A stretch of DNA of 36,046 nucleotides from an uncultured Clostridia bacterium (GTDB lineage: Bacteria > Bacillota > Clostridia > Oscillospirales > Ruminococcaceae). Below, in pieces: positions 24,382-32,733 of this stretch. The notes beneath the pieces are model-generated. The model worked only from the letters and a program-made list of their open reading frames with translations. It did no database searches and was not told where the DNA came from. Numbering within the stretch: position 1 is the first letter of the stretch; every line of letters begins with the position of its first letter. The stretch covers positions 1 to 36,046 of the forward strand of contig CANQLI010000014.1 in the NCBI GenBank assembly GCA_947624675.1. Reading direction: 5' to 3'. The position numbers and the translations under genes are program-made.

Positions 24382-26271
24382 ATGAAGAGATTGTGCTTTG
24401 CGGTTTTAGCGAGAAGCATAGACGAATCCTACCCTACCGATGTTTTGGAGGGAATTATTACTCAGGCATATTCTCTAGGCTGTGATATTGCGGTTTTCAG
24501 TATGTTTGATGAGAATAATTATCTTCCTGAAAACTTTGACGGAGAGAAAAATATTTATAAGCTGATAAACCCTGAAAAATTTGATGGGTTTATGATCCCC
24601 GGCGCACTGTTTAACGATTCCGATCTGAGAAACGAGCTGTTTGAAATGCTTAAAAACACTGGAAAACCTGTTGTAAGTGTTGACTATTCGACAGATTTGT
24701 TTCCTTGTGTTTTAAAGGACGAAAAGACTCCGTTTAAAGATATTATCTCACATCTTACCGATGTTCACGGCTTTACCGACATAATGTGCCTTACAGGTCT
24801 TAAGGATACCTTTCAGGCGGAAGAAAGACTCACGGCATATAAGGAATTTATGGCAGAGCGCGGGCTTAAGATAAGAGAAGACCGCTGTATTTACGGTGAC
24901 TACTGGGCAGATGCAGCTTATAATCTTGCCGAAAATATACACATTGGAAAAATTAAAAAGCCGGAGGCGCTTGTCTGTGCAAATGACAGAATGGCTATGT
25001 TTTTCATTGAAAGATTTACACAGCTTGGACATAAGGTCCCCGAAGAGATAGCTGTTGTCGGATATGACGGTATACCCGAGTCAAGAGACAATGTTCCTAC
25101 TATCTGCACATATAAAGTCCCGGATGCTCAGGTAGGAGCGGAAGGCTGCGCTAAGCTTTACGAGATAGTGACCGGAAAAAAGTGTGAAACAATAAATCTT
25201 CACAGCGGCTTTGTAATTGAGGGAGAAAGCTGCGGCTGCCTTGAGGACAATTCGGAAAATGTCCGTGAGATGCGAAAGCGCATAAGACAAGAACAGATAT
25301 GCAGAGAGTTTTTCCGCACGGCAAATATGTTCGAGTGCCTTGCTAACGCCGCGACTATGAACGACTTTATAGATCATCTTCAAAAAACACCGTATATCTT
25401 CGGTGCGGGAGATAATGATTACGCTTACGATCTTTGCCTTTGTAAGGATTGGGACTCTCTTGATTCACAAAATAACTATATAAAGGTAGGCTATTCAAAT
25501 CAGATGCTTGCCTCCTGCAGAGATGTTGATAAGCGCTTTACTTTTGATGCAAAAGAGGTTTTCCCGCCGATGTGGGAACAAAGAGATGTACCTAACACAT
25601 TTTTCTTTTTCCCCGTTCATTTCAACAACAGATGTCTCGGATTTTCTGTAGTATGGCAAAGCGCATCAAATGTAGTTTGTGGAAAGACCTTCTGGGATTG
25701 GCACAAGGCACTTACTAACGGACTTGAGTTTCAACGCACAAAGATATGCCTTGAAAGCCTTAACCACATAACCTATTTAAACTCGATAAAGGATAAGCTT
25801 ACCGGGATCTACAATAGAAGAGGCTACGACAAGTACGCCGACGAGTTTATGCAAAGCGCAAAACAACAGGGCAAAAAGTTTATGCTTATTTCCTGTGATA
25901 TGGACGGTCTGAAATACATAAACGATACCTTCGGACACCTCGAAGGTGATGTTTCACTACGAATAATCGCAAACGGATTAAGCTATGTATGTTTAAACAA
26001 CGAGATCTGTGCAAGAGTCGGAGGCGATGAGTTTGTAGTTATCGGATACGGAGATTACACAGAAAAGTCAGCTCTCGCTATGATAGATCAATTTGAAAGG
26101 TATCTGAAGCGTTATAATGACGCAAATGACAACAAGTACACAGTAGACGCTTCAACGGGCTTTGTCATCTGCGACATAAACGACGATACCGAGCTTGAAG
26201 ATGTTTTAAAGAAAGCTGACAAGCTTATGTATGAAAATAAATTTTCAAAGCCTAACAGGCACAAAAGATAA
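24382..26271 (+). CDS. Diguanylate cyclase with LacI-type ligand-sensing domain
   Basis: 629 residues, no signal peptide or membrane segment, so cytoplasmic. Residues 1 to about 285 form a LacI/GalR-type periplasmic-binding-fold sensor (FDGFMIPGALFND; EALVCANDRMAMF; VPEEIAVVGYDGIPES; GFVIEGESCGC) without the N-terminal DNA-binding helix-turn-helix. A linker/helical region (about 290-455) follows, then a GGDEF domain (about 465-625): KLTGIYNRRGYDKY, CDMDGLKYINDTFGHLEGD and an intact GGDEF at 547-551. It should make cyclic di-GMP from GTP under control of a small ligand, plausibly a sugar. No RxxD inhibitory site is apparent five residues before GGDEF. GAGGGG precedes the ATG. Confidence 0.93.
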   Translation: MKRLCFAVLARSIDESYPTDVLEGIITQAYSLGCDIAVFSMFDENNYLPENFDGEKNIYKLINPEKFDGFMIPGALFNDSDLRNELFEMLKNTGKPVVSVDYSTDLFPCVLKDEKTPFKDIISHLTDVHGFTDIMCLTGLKDTFQAEERLTAYKEFMAERGLKIREDRCIYGDYWADAAYNLAENIHIGKIKKPEALVCANDRMAMFFIERFTQLGHKVPEEIAVVGYDGIPESRDNVPTICTYKVPDAQVGAEGCAKLYEIVTGKKCETINLHSGFVIEGESCGCLEDNSENVREMRKRIRQEQICREFFRTANMFECLANAATMNDFIDHLQKTPYIFGAGDNDYAYDLCLCKDWDSLDSQNNYIKVGYSNQMLASCRDVDKRFTFDAKEVFPPMWEQRDVPNTFFFFPVHFNNRCLGFSVVWQSASNVVCGKTFWDWHKALTNGLEFQRTKICLESLNHITYLNSIKDKLTGIYNRRGYDKYADEFMQSAKQQGKKFMLISCDMDGLKYINDTFGHLEGDVSLRIIANGLSYVCLNNEICARVGGDEFVVIGYGDYTEKSALAMIDQFERYLKRYNDANDNKYTVDASTGFVICDINDDTELEDVLKKADKLMYENKFSKPNRHKR

Positions 26272-26280
26272 AATCTACAT

Positions 26281-26314
26281 ATATCAGCCGGCTATTAGGT
26301 CGGCTGATATTTTT
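26281..26314 (+). terminator. Terminator of the diguanylate cyclase gene
   Basis: ATATCAGCCG (26281-26290) pairs with CGGCTGATAT (26301-26310), followed by TTTT. Confidence 0.85.
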
Positions 26315-26341
26315 AGCCTTTAGCTCTTTACAGCATAATTA

Positions 26342-26369
26342 AAGCGACCGAAAATTATCCCGGTCGCTT
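26342..26369 (-). terminator. Terminator of pckA
   Basis: AAGCGACCG (26342-26350) pairs with CGGTCGCTT (26361-26369), downstream of pckA on the minus strand. Confidence 0.7.
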
Positions 26370-26420
26370 ATAATTACGATTTTATCTTTTAAATATCAAA
26401 ATACCCTATTCGTATAAATT

Positions 26421-28214
26421 TTACTTATTAAGTCTTGCCTCAAGGCCTTCAAGCTGATCTGACATTTCCTTTGGAAGTCTGTCGCCAAACTGCTTGTAAA
26501 ACTCCTTTATATCCTCGACCTCAGCCTTCCAGAGGTCCTTATCCACATCAAGAAGATTATCAAGCACCTCAGGAGTTACCTCGTCCTCGATTCCTTCAAG
26601 ATTGAGATCCTCAGGCTTTGGAAGATAACCGATAGCAGTCTCTTCAGCACCAACTGTGCCCTCACATCTTCTTATGATCCAGTCGAGAACTCTCATATTG
26701 TCTCCGAAGCCCGGCCAGATGAAGTTGCCCTCATCATCCTGCTTGAACCAGTTTACATTGAAGATCTTAGGAGCCTTATCACCCAGCTTTTCACCCATTT
26801 CTACCCAGTGTGCCCAATAATCAGCCATATGGTATCCGCAGAAAGGCTTCATAGCCATCGGGTCGTGACGAAGCACACCGACAGCTCCTGTTGCTGCTGC
26901 TGTCGTTTCAGAAGAAACTACCGAGCCCACAAAGGTTCCGTGATTCCAGTCAAACGATTGATATACAAGCGGAGTGGTCTTTGCTCTTCTTCCTCCGAAG
27001 ATTATCGCTGAGATCGGCACACCCTGAGGATTGTTAAACTCAGGAGAAATACAAGGACAATTTACAGCAGGTGCGGTAAAGCGTGAGTTTGGATGTGCAA
27101 GCGTATTGCCTTGTGCAACATACTCAGGACCGTTTACCTTAGCGCCCTTCCACTCGGTAGCGTTTACAGGAGGATTCTTGTCGAGCTTCTCCCACCAAAC
27201 TGTCATATCGTCGTTGTTAATTGCAACATTTGTGAAAATCGTATTCTTCTTAGTTGATTCAAGGGCATTGTGATTTGACTTATCGTTTGTTCCAGGAGCT
27301 ACTCCGAAGAATCCGTTTTCAGGATTTATGGCGTAGAGTCGTCCGTCCTCGCCCTGCTTCATCCAAGCTATGTCATCTCCGACAGTCCATACCTTATATC
27401 CCTTTTCGGTATATGTCTTAGGCGGAATAAGCATAGCGAGATTTGTCTTTCCGCAGGCAGACGGGAAAGCCGCAGTAATGTACTTTACCTCACCGTCCGG
27501 CTTTTCAACACCGAGTATCAGCATATGCTCTGCCATCCAGCCCTCGTTCTTTCCCTGGAATGACGCAATTCTTAAAGCAAAGCATTTTTTACCGAGAAGC
27601 ACATTTCCGCCGTATGCGGAATTTATCGACCATATCGTGTTGTCCTCAGGGAACTGTACTATATATCTGTTCTCAGGGTCAACCTGAGCTTTTGAATGAA
27701 GACCTCTTACAAAGTCATTTGACTCATCCCCGAGATTTTCAAAAGCCTTTGCTCCCATTCTTGTCATTATATCCATATTCAAAACTACATAGATTGAATC
27801 TGTTATCTCTACTCCGACCTTAGCAAGCGGCGAGCCGATAGGTCCCATTGAATAAGGAATAACATACATAGTTCTTCCCTTCATAACACCGTCATACATA
27901 GGAGTGAGCTTTGCATACATCTCTTTTGGATCACACCAGTTATTTGTCGGACCTGCGTCCTCCTTGTTTCTCGTACAGATAAAGGTTCTGTCCTCTACTC
28001 TTGCAACATCATTAGGAAGAGTTCTGTGATAAAGACATCCCGGAAGCTTTTCCTGATTAAGTCTTATCATCTCTCCACTTTCACAAGCCTCATCTCTTAA
28101 AGCTTCAAGCTGTTCATCGCTTCCGTCGATCCAGACTACCTTATCCGGCTTTGTAAGAGCGATCATCTCTTCTACCCATGCGTTTACATTTGGGTTTTTT
28201 GTCAAACCAGCCAT
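26421..28214 (-). CDS. pckA: Phosphoenolpyruvate carboxykinase (GTP type)
   Basis: 597 residues from ATG 28214, preceded by AGAGGAG; the frame runs on to 28259 without a better site. This is the GTP family rather than the ATP family: DRTFICTRNKEDAGPTNNW, MYVIPYSMGPIGSPLAKVGV, P-loop FPSACGKTNLAM with the reactive Cys, VGDDIAWMK, and FGGRRAKTTPLVY. It interconverts oxaloacetate with PEP and CO2; in rumen-type fibre degraders it usually fixes CO2 toward succinate. It is monocistronic, with a near-perfect promoter and a terminator. Confidence 0.97.
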   Translation of the reverse strand: MAGLTKNPNVNAWVEEMIALTKPDKVVWIDGSDEQLEALRDEACESGEMIRLNQEKLPGCLYHRTLPNDVARVEDRTFICTRNKEDAGPTNNWCDPKEMYAKLTPMYDGVMKGRTMYVIPYSMGPIGSPLAKVGVEITDSIYVVLNMDIMTRMGAKAFENLGDESNDFVRGLHSKAQVDPENRYIVQFPEDNTIWSINSAYGGNVLLGKKCFALRIASFQGKNEGWMAEHMLILGVEKPDGEVKYITAAFPSACGKTNLAMLIPPKTYTEKGYKVWTVGDDIAWMKQGEDGRLYAINPENGFFGVAPGTNDKSNHNALESTKKNTIFTNVAINNDDMTVWWEKLDKNPPVNATEWKGAKVNGPEYVAQGNTLAHPNSRFTAPAVNCPCISPEFNNPQGVPISAIIFGGRRAKTTPLVYQSFDWNHGTFVGSVVSSETTAAATGAVGVLRHDPMAMKPFCGYHMADYWAHWVEMGEKLGDKAPKIFNVNWFKQDDEGNFIWPGFGDNMRVLDWIIRRCEGTVGAEETAIGYLPKPEDLNLEGIEDEVTPEVLDNLLDVDKDLWKAEVEDIKEFYKQFGDRLPKEMSDQLEGLEARLNK

Positions 28215-28284
28215 TACTATTTCTCCTCTCATAACAATAAATTGAATACCAAGCATCAAAAAAATGCTTGATTTTTCCTTTTAC

Positions 28285-28313
28285 ATTATACTTTGTTTTA
28301 CGCTTGTTGTCAA
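28285..28313 (-). promoter_or_regulatory. Consensus promoter of pckA
   Basis: Minus strand TTGACA (28308-28313), exactly 17 bp, TATAAT (28285-28290). Both hexamers match the sigma-A consensus, so high expression is expected. Confidence 0.9.
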
Positions 28314-28392
28314 CCGTTAATTCGTTAAAAAAATAACAATTACCCCGTGATCCTCAGTAATATCAGGCGATACGATAATGAAAATATTTCCG

Positions 28393-29241
28393 TCATTCCA
28401 CGAGTGAGTTTATCTCTTCAAGCGTAAGAGACGGGAACAGCGCTAAATTGATTCCCGAGGAGATGAGCTTTGAAGCTCTTGAAATGATCCGATCAATATC
28501 TTTTGGAGCAACGCTTAATGAGCGATAACTTTTATCCGCCTTTTGCTTAAAAATATGTTCGGCTATCGTCTGCATATCCACGACCGTCGGCACACCGATA
28601 GCTATTGTTGGAACTCCGAGAGTGCTTTTTGAAAGCTCAGCGCGGGAATTCTGTACACCGCTTCCGGGCGATATTCCCGTATCGGTAAGCTGTATCGTTT
28701 TTGCAAGATTATCAAGCTCCGCACAAGCAAGAGAATCCACTACAATAACTGCATCCGGTGAAACAGACTTTACTATTGCGCCTACCGCCTCGGCTGTTTC
28801 GATTCCTGTTTCTCCCATCACACCAGGTGAAAGTACACTTACCTTTGACATATTCTCTGTAACTAGGTCGGGCGCCAGGTTGTGGATGTGTCGTGTTGCA
28901 AATATATGCTCTGATGTGTCAACGCCCAAACGGTCCGGAGTTATTTCCCTGTTACCGAGCCCCACAACAAGTATATTTTCAGCGCCGTTTATGAGCTCTG
29001 TTATCACCTCAGACAAAACTCTCGCGCGCTCATAGAACTGATCGGAATGGGTATTAAGCGTTGTATCAGAGGTAAGTGTAATGTACTTCCCTTTTGGCTT
29101 ACCTATCTGACGAGCGGCTTCTTCGGAGATTATTTCGATTTCGGTAACGGTTAGGTCACTTTTTGTTGACTTTTTTGATGTTACACCTTTGTAATTGTTG
29201 TTTTCGGTGATTTCCACAGCTAAATCAGTGCGTATAGACAT
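28393..29241 (-). CDS. gpr: Germination protease GPR
   Basis: 282 residues from ATG 29241, preceded by GGAAGGA; the frame extends to 29340 without support. The N-terminus MSIRTDLAVEITE is the GPR propeptide region, cut after the conserved Glu on activation. Family segments: VVGLGNREITPDRLG, SVLSPGVMGETGIETAE, VVDSLACAEL, GVQNSRAELSKSTLGVPTI and GVPTVVD. The protease degrades small acid-soluble spore proteins during germination. The divergent gpr/rpsT arrangement is conserved in Firmicutes. The spoIIP gene that often follows gpr is not here. Confidence 0.95.
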   Translation of the reverse strand: MSIRTDLAVEITENNNYKGVTSKKSTKSDLTVTEIEIISEEAARQIGKPKGKYITLTSDTTLNTHSDQFYERARVLSEVITELINGAENILVVGLGNREITPDRLGVDTSEHIFATRHIHNLAPDLVTENMSKVSVLSPGVMGETGIETAEAVGAIVKSVSPDAVIVVDSLACAELDNLAKTIQLTDTGISPGSGVQNSRAELSKSTLGVPTIAIGVPTVVDMQTIAEHIFKQKADKSYRSLSVAPKDIDRIISRASKLISSGINLALFPSLTLEEINSLVE

Positions 29242-29277
29242 ATAATTCCTTCCTTTGAAAAAAATTTGAAAAAAGAC

Positions 29278-29306
29278 TTGCAATTTTCTGTCTTTTATGT
29301 TATTAT
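29278..29306 (+). promoter_or_regulatory. Promoter of rpsT
   Basis: TTGCAA (29278-29283), 17 bp, TATTAT (29301-29306). A minus-strand TATAAT (29302-29307) facing gpr overlaps it. The ~95-nt rpsT leader contains GCCGCA/TGCGGC (29334-29339 and 29353-29358), a possible hairpin. Confidence 0.5.
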
Positions 29307-29406
29307 ACCAGTTGAGACTTGTTTTATGAATCAGCCGCATTTCCTCTCAGTCTGCGGCGATATTCACTGAATAAGTGATATTAAGGTGTATGAGGAGGGA
29401 AACGGT

Positions 29407-29637
29407 ATGCCAAATATTAAGTCTGCTAAGAAGAGAGTTAAGGTTATTGAAACTAAAACTCTAAGAAACAAGATGATAAAGTCTGACCTTAAGACCGCTC
29501 TTAAAAAGGCTGAGTCAGGCGATGCAAACGATGTTAAGGCTGCTATCAAAAAGGTTGATATGGCTTGCTCTAAAGGCGTTATGCACAAGAACAAGGCTGC
29601 CAGAAAGAAGTCGCAGCTTATGAAGCTTGCTAAATAA
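29407..29637 (+). CDS. rpsT: 30S ribosomal protein S20
   Basis: 76 residues from ATG 29407 ([13 protein letters not shown]), with GAGGAGGG upstream; an ATG at 29386 lies before that ribosome site. Lys-rich helices typical of S20 ([37 protein letters not shown]). It binds 16S rRNA early in assembly. Divergent from gpr, with a strong terminator downstream. Confidence 0.96.
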   Translation: MPNIKSAKKRVKVIETKTLRNKMIKSDLKTALKKAESGDANDVKAAIKKVDMACSKGVMHKNKAARKKSQLMKLAK

Positions 29638-29660
29638 GATCAGATATCAAATCGTAGCTT

Positions 29661-29691
29661 AAAACCCCGGGATGTTTTATCTCGGGGTTTT
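29661..29691 (+). terminator. Terminator of rpsT
   Basis: AAAACCCCG (29661-29669) pairs with CGGGGTTTT (29683-29691). Confidence 0.85.
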
Positions 29692-30033
29692 GTGTTTCTA
29701 AATGCAAGCTTTTGTTAAAATAAAAATTGCACACCCTGAAATAATCAAGGTGTGCAGATAATTTGGCGAATAACCGTAATTTTGATACAAACGAACCCCC
29801 TTTTCGGTTAGGAGGTTCAAATTTATAAAAAAGAGAGTCCTTTCAGATTTCTTTCATGGTTTGACATATTGTCTGTTTCGTGGTAAAATATAATTGCTGG
29901 TTCGGATGTAAGGGCGATGTCTGTGTTCACGCGGAGCCGCCTTTGCGGCCTGCAGGATATGTCATAGATGACGGTGGTTTCAAGGCACTTATGCACAAGC
30001 AAAAAATGTATTTCGATAGTTAGGAGGATTGTT
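29692..30033. other. Intergenic start of the accessory region
   Basis: It contains a hairpin GCACACC/GGTGTGC (29729-29755, T-rich on the minus side), a second GAACC/GGTTC (29793-29818), a consensus-like promoter (29861-29889) and an open frame 29880-30023 whose end reads GDVCVHAEPPLRPAGYVI. That frame has no start codon after the promoter, so it is probably a gene remnant rather than a gene. Confidence 0.4.
29861..29889 (+). promoter_or_regulatory. Promoter facing the accessory genes
   Basis: TTGACA (29861-29866), 17 bp, TAAAAT (29884-29889). It would drive the DUF262 remnant and possibly the two-gene module beyond it. Confidence 0.65.
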
Positions 30034-30580
30034 GTGTCTTACATTAAAAAACAATCAACAATATACTGGATGAATAAACGGGGGTAATATGTACCTTCCC
30101 GCAATCCAGCGGAAATATGTATGGAGTGAAAATCAGATTACGCGGCTTATGGATTCTATTATGTTAAATTATCCAATTGGCACATTCCTGCTGTGGAAAG
30201 TCAAGCGCAATATAGTCAATGATAAACAATACTCCATGTATGAGTTCATTCGAGATTATCACGAACGGGACACATATAAGAACCCTGCCGCCCCGAACCC
30301 GTTTTCGGCAACAGGCAAATATGACTTTATATGGGCTGTTCTCGATGGCCAGCAACGATTAACTTCACTTTACATAGCATTGCAAGGAAGTATGAGACGC
30401 AAACTTCCTATGAAACGCTGGACAAATGACGATGCCTTTCCTAAAAAGGAACTATACTTTAATTTGCACAGTGAAAAGCAAACTGAGGACGATGAAGTCA
30501 CATATGAGTTTGCGTTTCTGACTGCCGACGAAAGCAAAGTGCAGAATAAAATACAATTTAGCGATAGCCTCGTTGCTTGA
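30034..30580 (+). pseudogene. Broken DUF262-family gene
   Basis: A GTG at 30034, behind TAGGAGG, starts VSYIKKQSTIYWMNKRG and hits TAA at 30085. A different frame from 30089 continues MYLPAIQRKYVWSENQITRL, GTFLLWKVKR, and AVLDGQQRLTSLYIALQ, the DUF262 DGQQRLT nucleotide-related motif, and stops at 30578-30580, far short of a full protein. A frameshift or deletion near 30075-30089 and a missing C-terminal half indicate decay. DUF262 proteins include restriction of modified DNA (GmrS/GmrD type) and other defence enzymes. Confidence 0.75.
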
Positions 30581-30589
30581 ATATCAAAG

Positions 30590-30634
30590 GGGTGCAAGCT
30601 CATTTTTAGAGGGTGCATTTCATAAATGGGTGCA
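30590..30634 (+). repeat. Three GGGTGCA direct repeats
   Basis: GGGTGCA at 30590-30596, 30611-30617 and 30628-30634, between the DUF262 remnant and the next gene. They may be protein-binding sites or chance. Confidence 0.35.
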
Positions 30635-30653
30635 AATCCCAGAATACAAATTC

Positions 30654-30677
30654 CGAAATCACAGATTTCGATTTTTT
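30654..30677 (+). terminator. Terminator-like hairpin just before a ribosome site
   Basis: CGAAATC (30654-30660), ACA, GATTTCG (30664-30670), then ATTTTTT, placed immediately before AAAGGAG and ATG 30692. It either ends the DUF262 transcript or acts as an attenuator for the downstream module. Confidence 0.6.
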
Positions 30678-30691
30678 AAAGGAGAAAAATC

Positions 30692-31258
30692 ATGAGTAAT
30701 TTAAAGAAAAAGGATACCTATGTAAAGAAAAAAAAAGACATGAACTTTCAGAGTGTGGACTCTATGCAGTCAGTAGTTAATGTTGTAAATGAGGCTGCAG
30801 CGGCTCTAAATGATAAAAACCGTACCATTAAAAAGAGTGCTATTCCAGAAGTGCTTGCAGGTGCATTAGGAGCCGGCATAGGAGGAATAGGTTCTTTTGC
30901 CGCCCTTTACGGTCTTGGTGTTGTAGGACTTTCTGCAGCAGGCATTACATCTGGTCTTGCTACCGCTGGAGCCATTGTAGGAGGCGGCATGGTGGCTGGT
31001 GTATTTGTTCTTGCCGCACCTGTTGCGGGCCTTGCCGCTGCTGGGGTTGGAGTTGCCTCACATTTAAAGAATAAACAGCTACGACAGGAGAAAGAGCGTT
31101 TATACAAAGAAGCATTGAGAAAACATGACGCTATAATAAATGCGATGAAAGCGGAGATTGATGCAGATAAAGAACGTTTGGATTACTTGCAGAGTCTTAA
31201 TATTCTGCTTCAGCAAGCTATAAAAGATTTACAGCACGATCTTGGAATCACAGCATAA
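30692..31258 (+). CDS. Unknown Gly/Ala-rich membrane protein with coiled coil
   Basis: 188 residues, family not recognised. The Lys-rich N-terminus (1-30) and a soluble helix (35-50) precede a long hydrophobic Gly/Ala region (about 53-122; LGAGIGGIGSFAALYGLGVV, ATAGAIVGGGMVAGVFVLA) that could form a glycine-zipper hairpin of two membrane helices. A charged coiled coil follows (125-185; RQEKERLYKEALRKHDAI). This layout is like small pore-forming or membrane-anchoring partners in bacterial conflict systems, but no homology is claimed. AAAGGAG precedes the ATG. After its TAA (31256) the same frame stays open for 21 codons, to a TAA that overlaps the start of the next gene. Confidence 0.75.
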   Translation: MSNLKKKDTYVKKKKDMNFQSVDSMQSVVNVVNEAAAALNDKNRTIKKSAIPEVLAGALGAGIGGIGSFAALYGLGVVGLSAAGITSGLATAGAIVGGGMVAGVFVLAAPVAGLAAAGVGVASHLKNKQLRQEKERLYKEALRKHDAIINAMKAEIDADKERLDYLQSLNILLQQAIKDLQHDLGITA

Positions 31259-31316
31259 TCTGTGATTCATAAATTTAAAAAGCAGATTGTTGAACTTGAG
31301 AAAAAGAAGGCAGACA

Positions 31317-32681
31317 ATGAGTAAATATAAATATTCTGAAACAGAGCAGCAAATCAATGATGTCCTGAAATATCATGATGAAGAACTGAAAAAAATCAAA
31401 GCCGCACGGCCTTCTACTTCTGAGCTTGACAGTAGAATTCAAGAAAGTGAAGACTTGCTTCGAATGCTGGGATATACGGAAATGCCAATGGTATCAAAGC
31501 GAGAAGAACCGAAGAAAGTGATGGTAGTGCCATCGTGGGAGAATTTATGTTTTGAAGCAGAACAGGCTGTCGGCTCCGGTCACGCGCTTGAATCAATTTT
31601 TACTGAAGAAGAGCTTAAACAAAATCGACAAGAAATCAGTATGCTTAACGCTGAGTATGATCAGCTTCATCATTTAGACAGGTATGATATAGCGATTAGT
31701 GTCGCTGCAGGATTGCTTGGAGCAGCTGTAGATATCTTGCTGGTAGGTATTCCGAAAAAAACACCTGAAGGGTTAAAGGGCGGTCCTCTTGCAAATTATA
31801 TCAGGGACTGGTTTGACAAGAAATTTCCACAAGAAGAGATGGAAAAGCTAGCTAATTCTAAGGCTAGCAAAGTTCCCTATGATGCACAGGATAATCGAAA
31901 CACATCCGTATATGTTGAAGGGCTGTCCGCATATTATCATCGGTTGCTTTCACTTGGGCATGATCCGTTGCTTGGATTAATATTTGGTGTGACAGACATA
32001 CTGACGGGGAGAATGACCACTATTGATAAGACGGGTAAAATCGTGTCGCAGGTTATGAAGAATTATGCTGATCGAAAAGAAACAGACATTTTTGCTGCCA
32101 TAGCAAAACAGATTATTCATTTCAAATCGGACATAACAACCTCAATGGGTCTTCCGGCTCCAATGATGGGATTATTTAATCTTCTGCAATTTGGAAAAAT
32201 CGGAGAATACGAGCAGACTATTGCAGAGATTGTGCAGGGTATGTATTACGAGGGATACGACTTTATCCATTTCTGTACATTATCTATTCCTGTTATGATT
32301 GTTGAAGTTGTGACTCGTATAGGGTACGCTTTCAAACGAATCAAAGAAGGATACTCTGTAAAAGAGTCTATTCCGTTTTCTCTCAATCGGGAAAAATATC
32401 CCAAACTTGCAACGATGTTATTTGTTGGACATTCAGCAGCAACTGCTGTTAACGCAGGAAAAGTATATTTTACACATAATCCAAAGGCAATCAACTATCC
32501 CCAGTGGATTGCCTTTGCGAAATATTCATTTAAACAACTTAAGTGGGCTTTAATGGAAAAGCCAAAAACGCGAGACGCTTATGTTCATGGTAAGTTGAAC
32601 GAGCAGCTTTCTGAAGTGCTTGAGGATGTAGATTCCACATTCAATGAAATATCAACAAACTATATTGTTGTAATTGAGTAG
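31317..32681 (+). CDS. Unknown 454-residue partner protein of the module
   Basis: Start ATG 31317 (MSKYKYSETEQQ) is chosen for AGAAGG six bases upstream. I do not recognise the family. The N-terminal ~60 residues and the EEELKQNRQEISMLNAEYDQ region look coiled-coil. A hydrophobic stretch IAISVAAGLLGAAVDILLVG (about 133-152) and LSIPVMIVEVVTRIGYAF could sit in a membrane. Other segments (LSLGHDPLLGLIFGVTDIL; FVGHSAATAVNAGKVYF) resemble no motif I can name. No nuclease, NTPase or protease signature is seen. Close spacing with the preceding membrane protein and a shared terminator suggest a two-protein unit; toxin/immunity or phage defence are guesses from the location only. Confidence 0.75.
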   Translation: MSKYKYSETEQQINDVLKYHDEELKKIKAARPSTSELDSRIQESEDLLRMLGYTEMPMVSKREEPKKVMVVPSWENLCFEAEQAVGSGHALESIFTEEELKQNRQEISMLNAEYDQLHHLDRYDIAISVAAGLLGAAVDILLVGIPKKTPEGLKGGPLANYIRDWFDKKFPQEEMEKLANSKASKVPYDAQDNRNTSVYVEGLSAYYHRLLSLGHDPLLGLIFGVTDILTGRMTTIDKTGKIVSQVMKNYADRKETDIFAAIAKQIIHFKSDITTSMGLPAPMMGLFNLLQFGKIGEYEQTIAEIVQGMYYEGYDFIHFCTLSIPVMIVEVVTRIGYAFKRIKEGYSVKESIPFSLNREKYPKLATMLFVGHSAATAVNAGKVYFTHNPKAINYPQWIAFAKYSFKQLKWALMEKPKTRDAYVHGKLNEQLSEVLEDVDSTFNEISTNYIVVIE

Positions 32682-32691
32682 GCACATAAAG

Positions 32692-32733
32692 CTCCTCATT
32701 TCCGACATCAAATCGGCTATGAGGAGTTTTCTT
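32692..32733. terminator. Terminator of the two-gene module, probably bidirectional
   Basis: CTCCTCA (32692-32698) pairs with TGAGGAG (32720-32726), with an inner CCGA/TCGG stem, then TTTTCTTT on the plus strand. It abuts the stop of the minus-strand recombinase remnant. Confidence 0.75.

Noticed and set aside
24682-24690. TTCGACA in the cyclase coding region as a 0A box
   Set aside because: Inside a coding sequence, away from any promoter; chance match.
30657-31253. AATCACAG at 30657 and 31246 as element ends around the first module gene
   Set aside because: Only 8 bp, each part of a separate hairpin; no transposase or target duplication.
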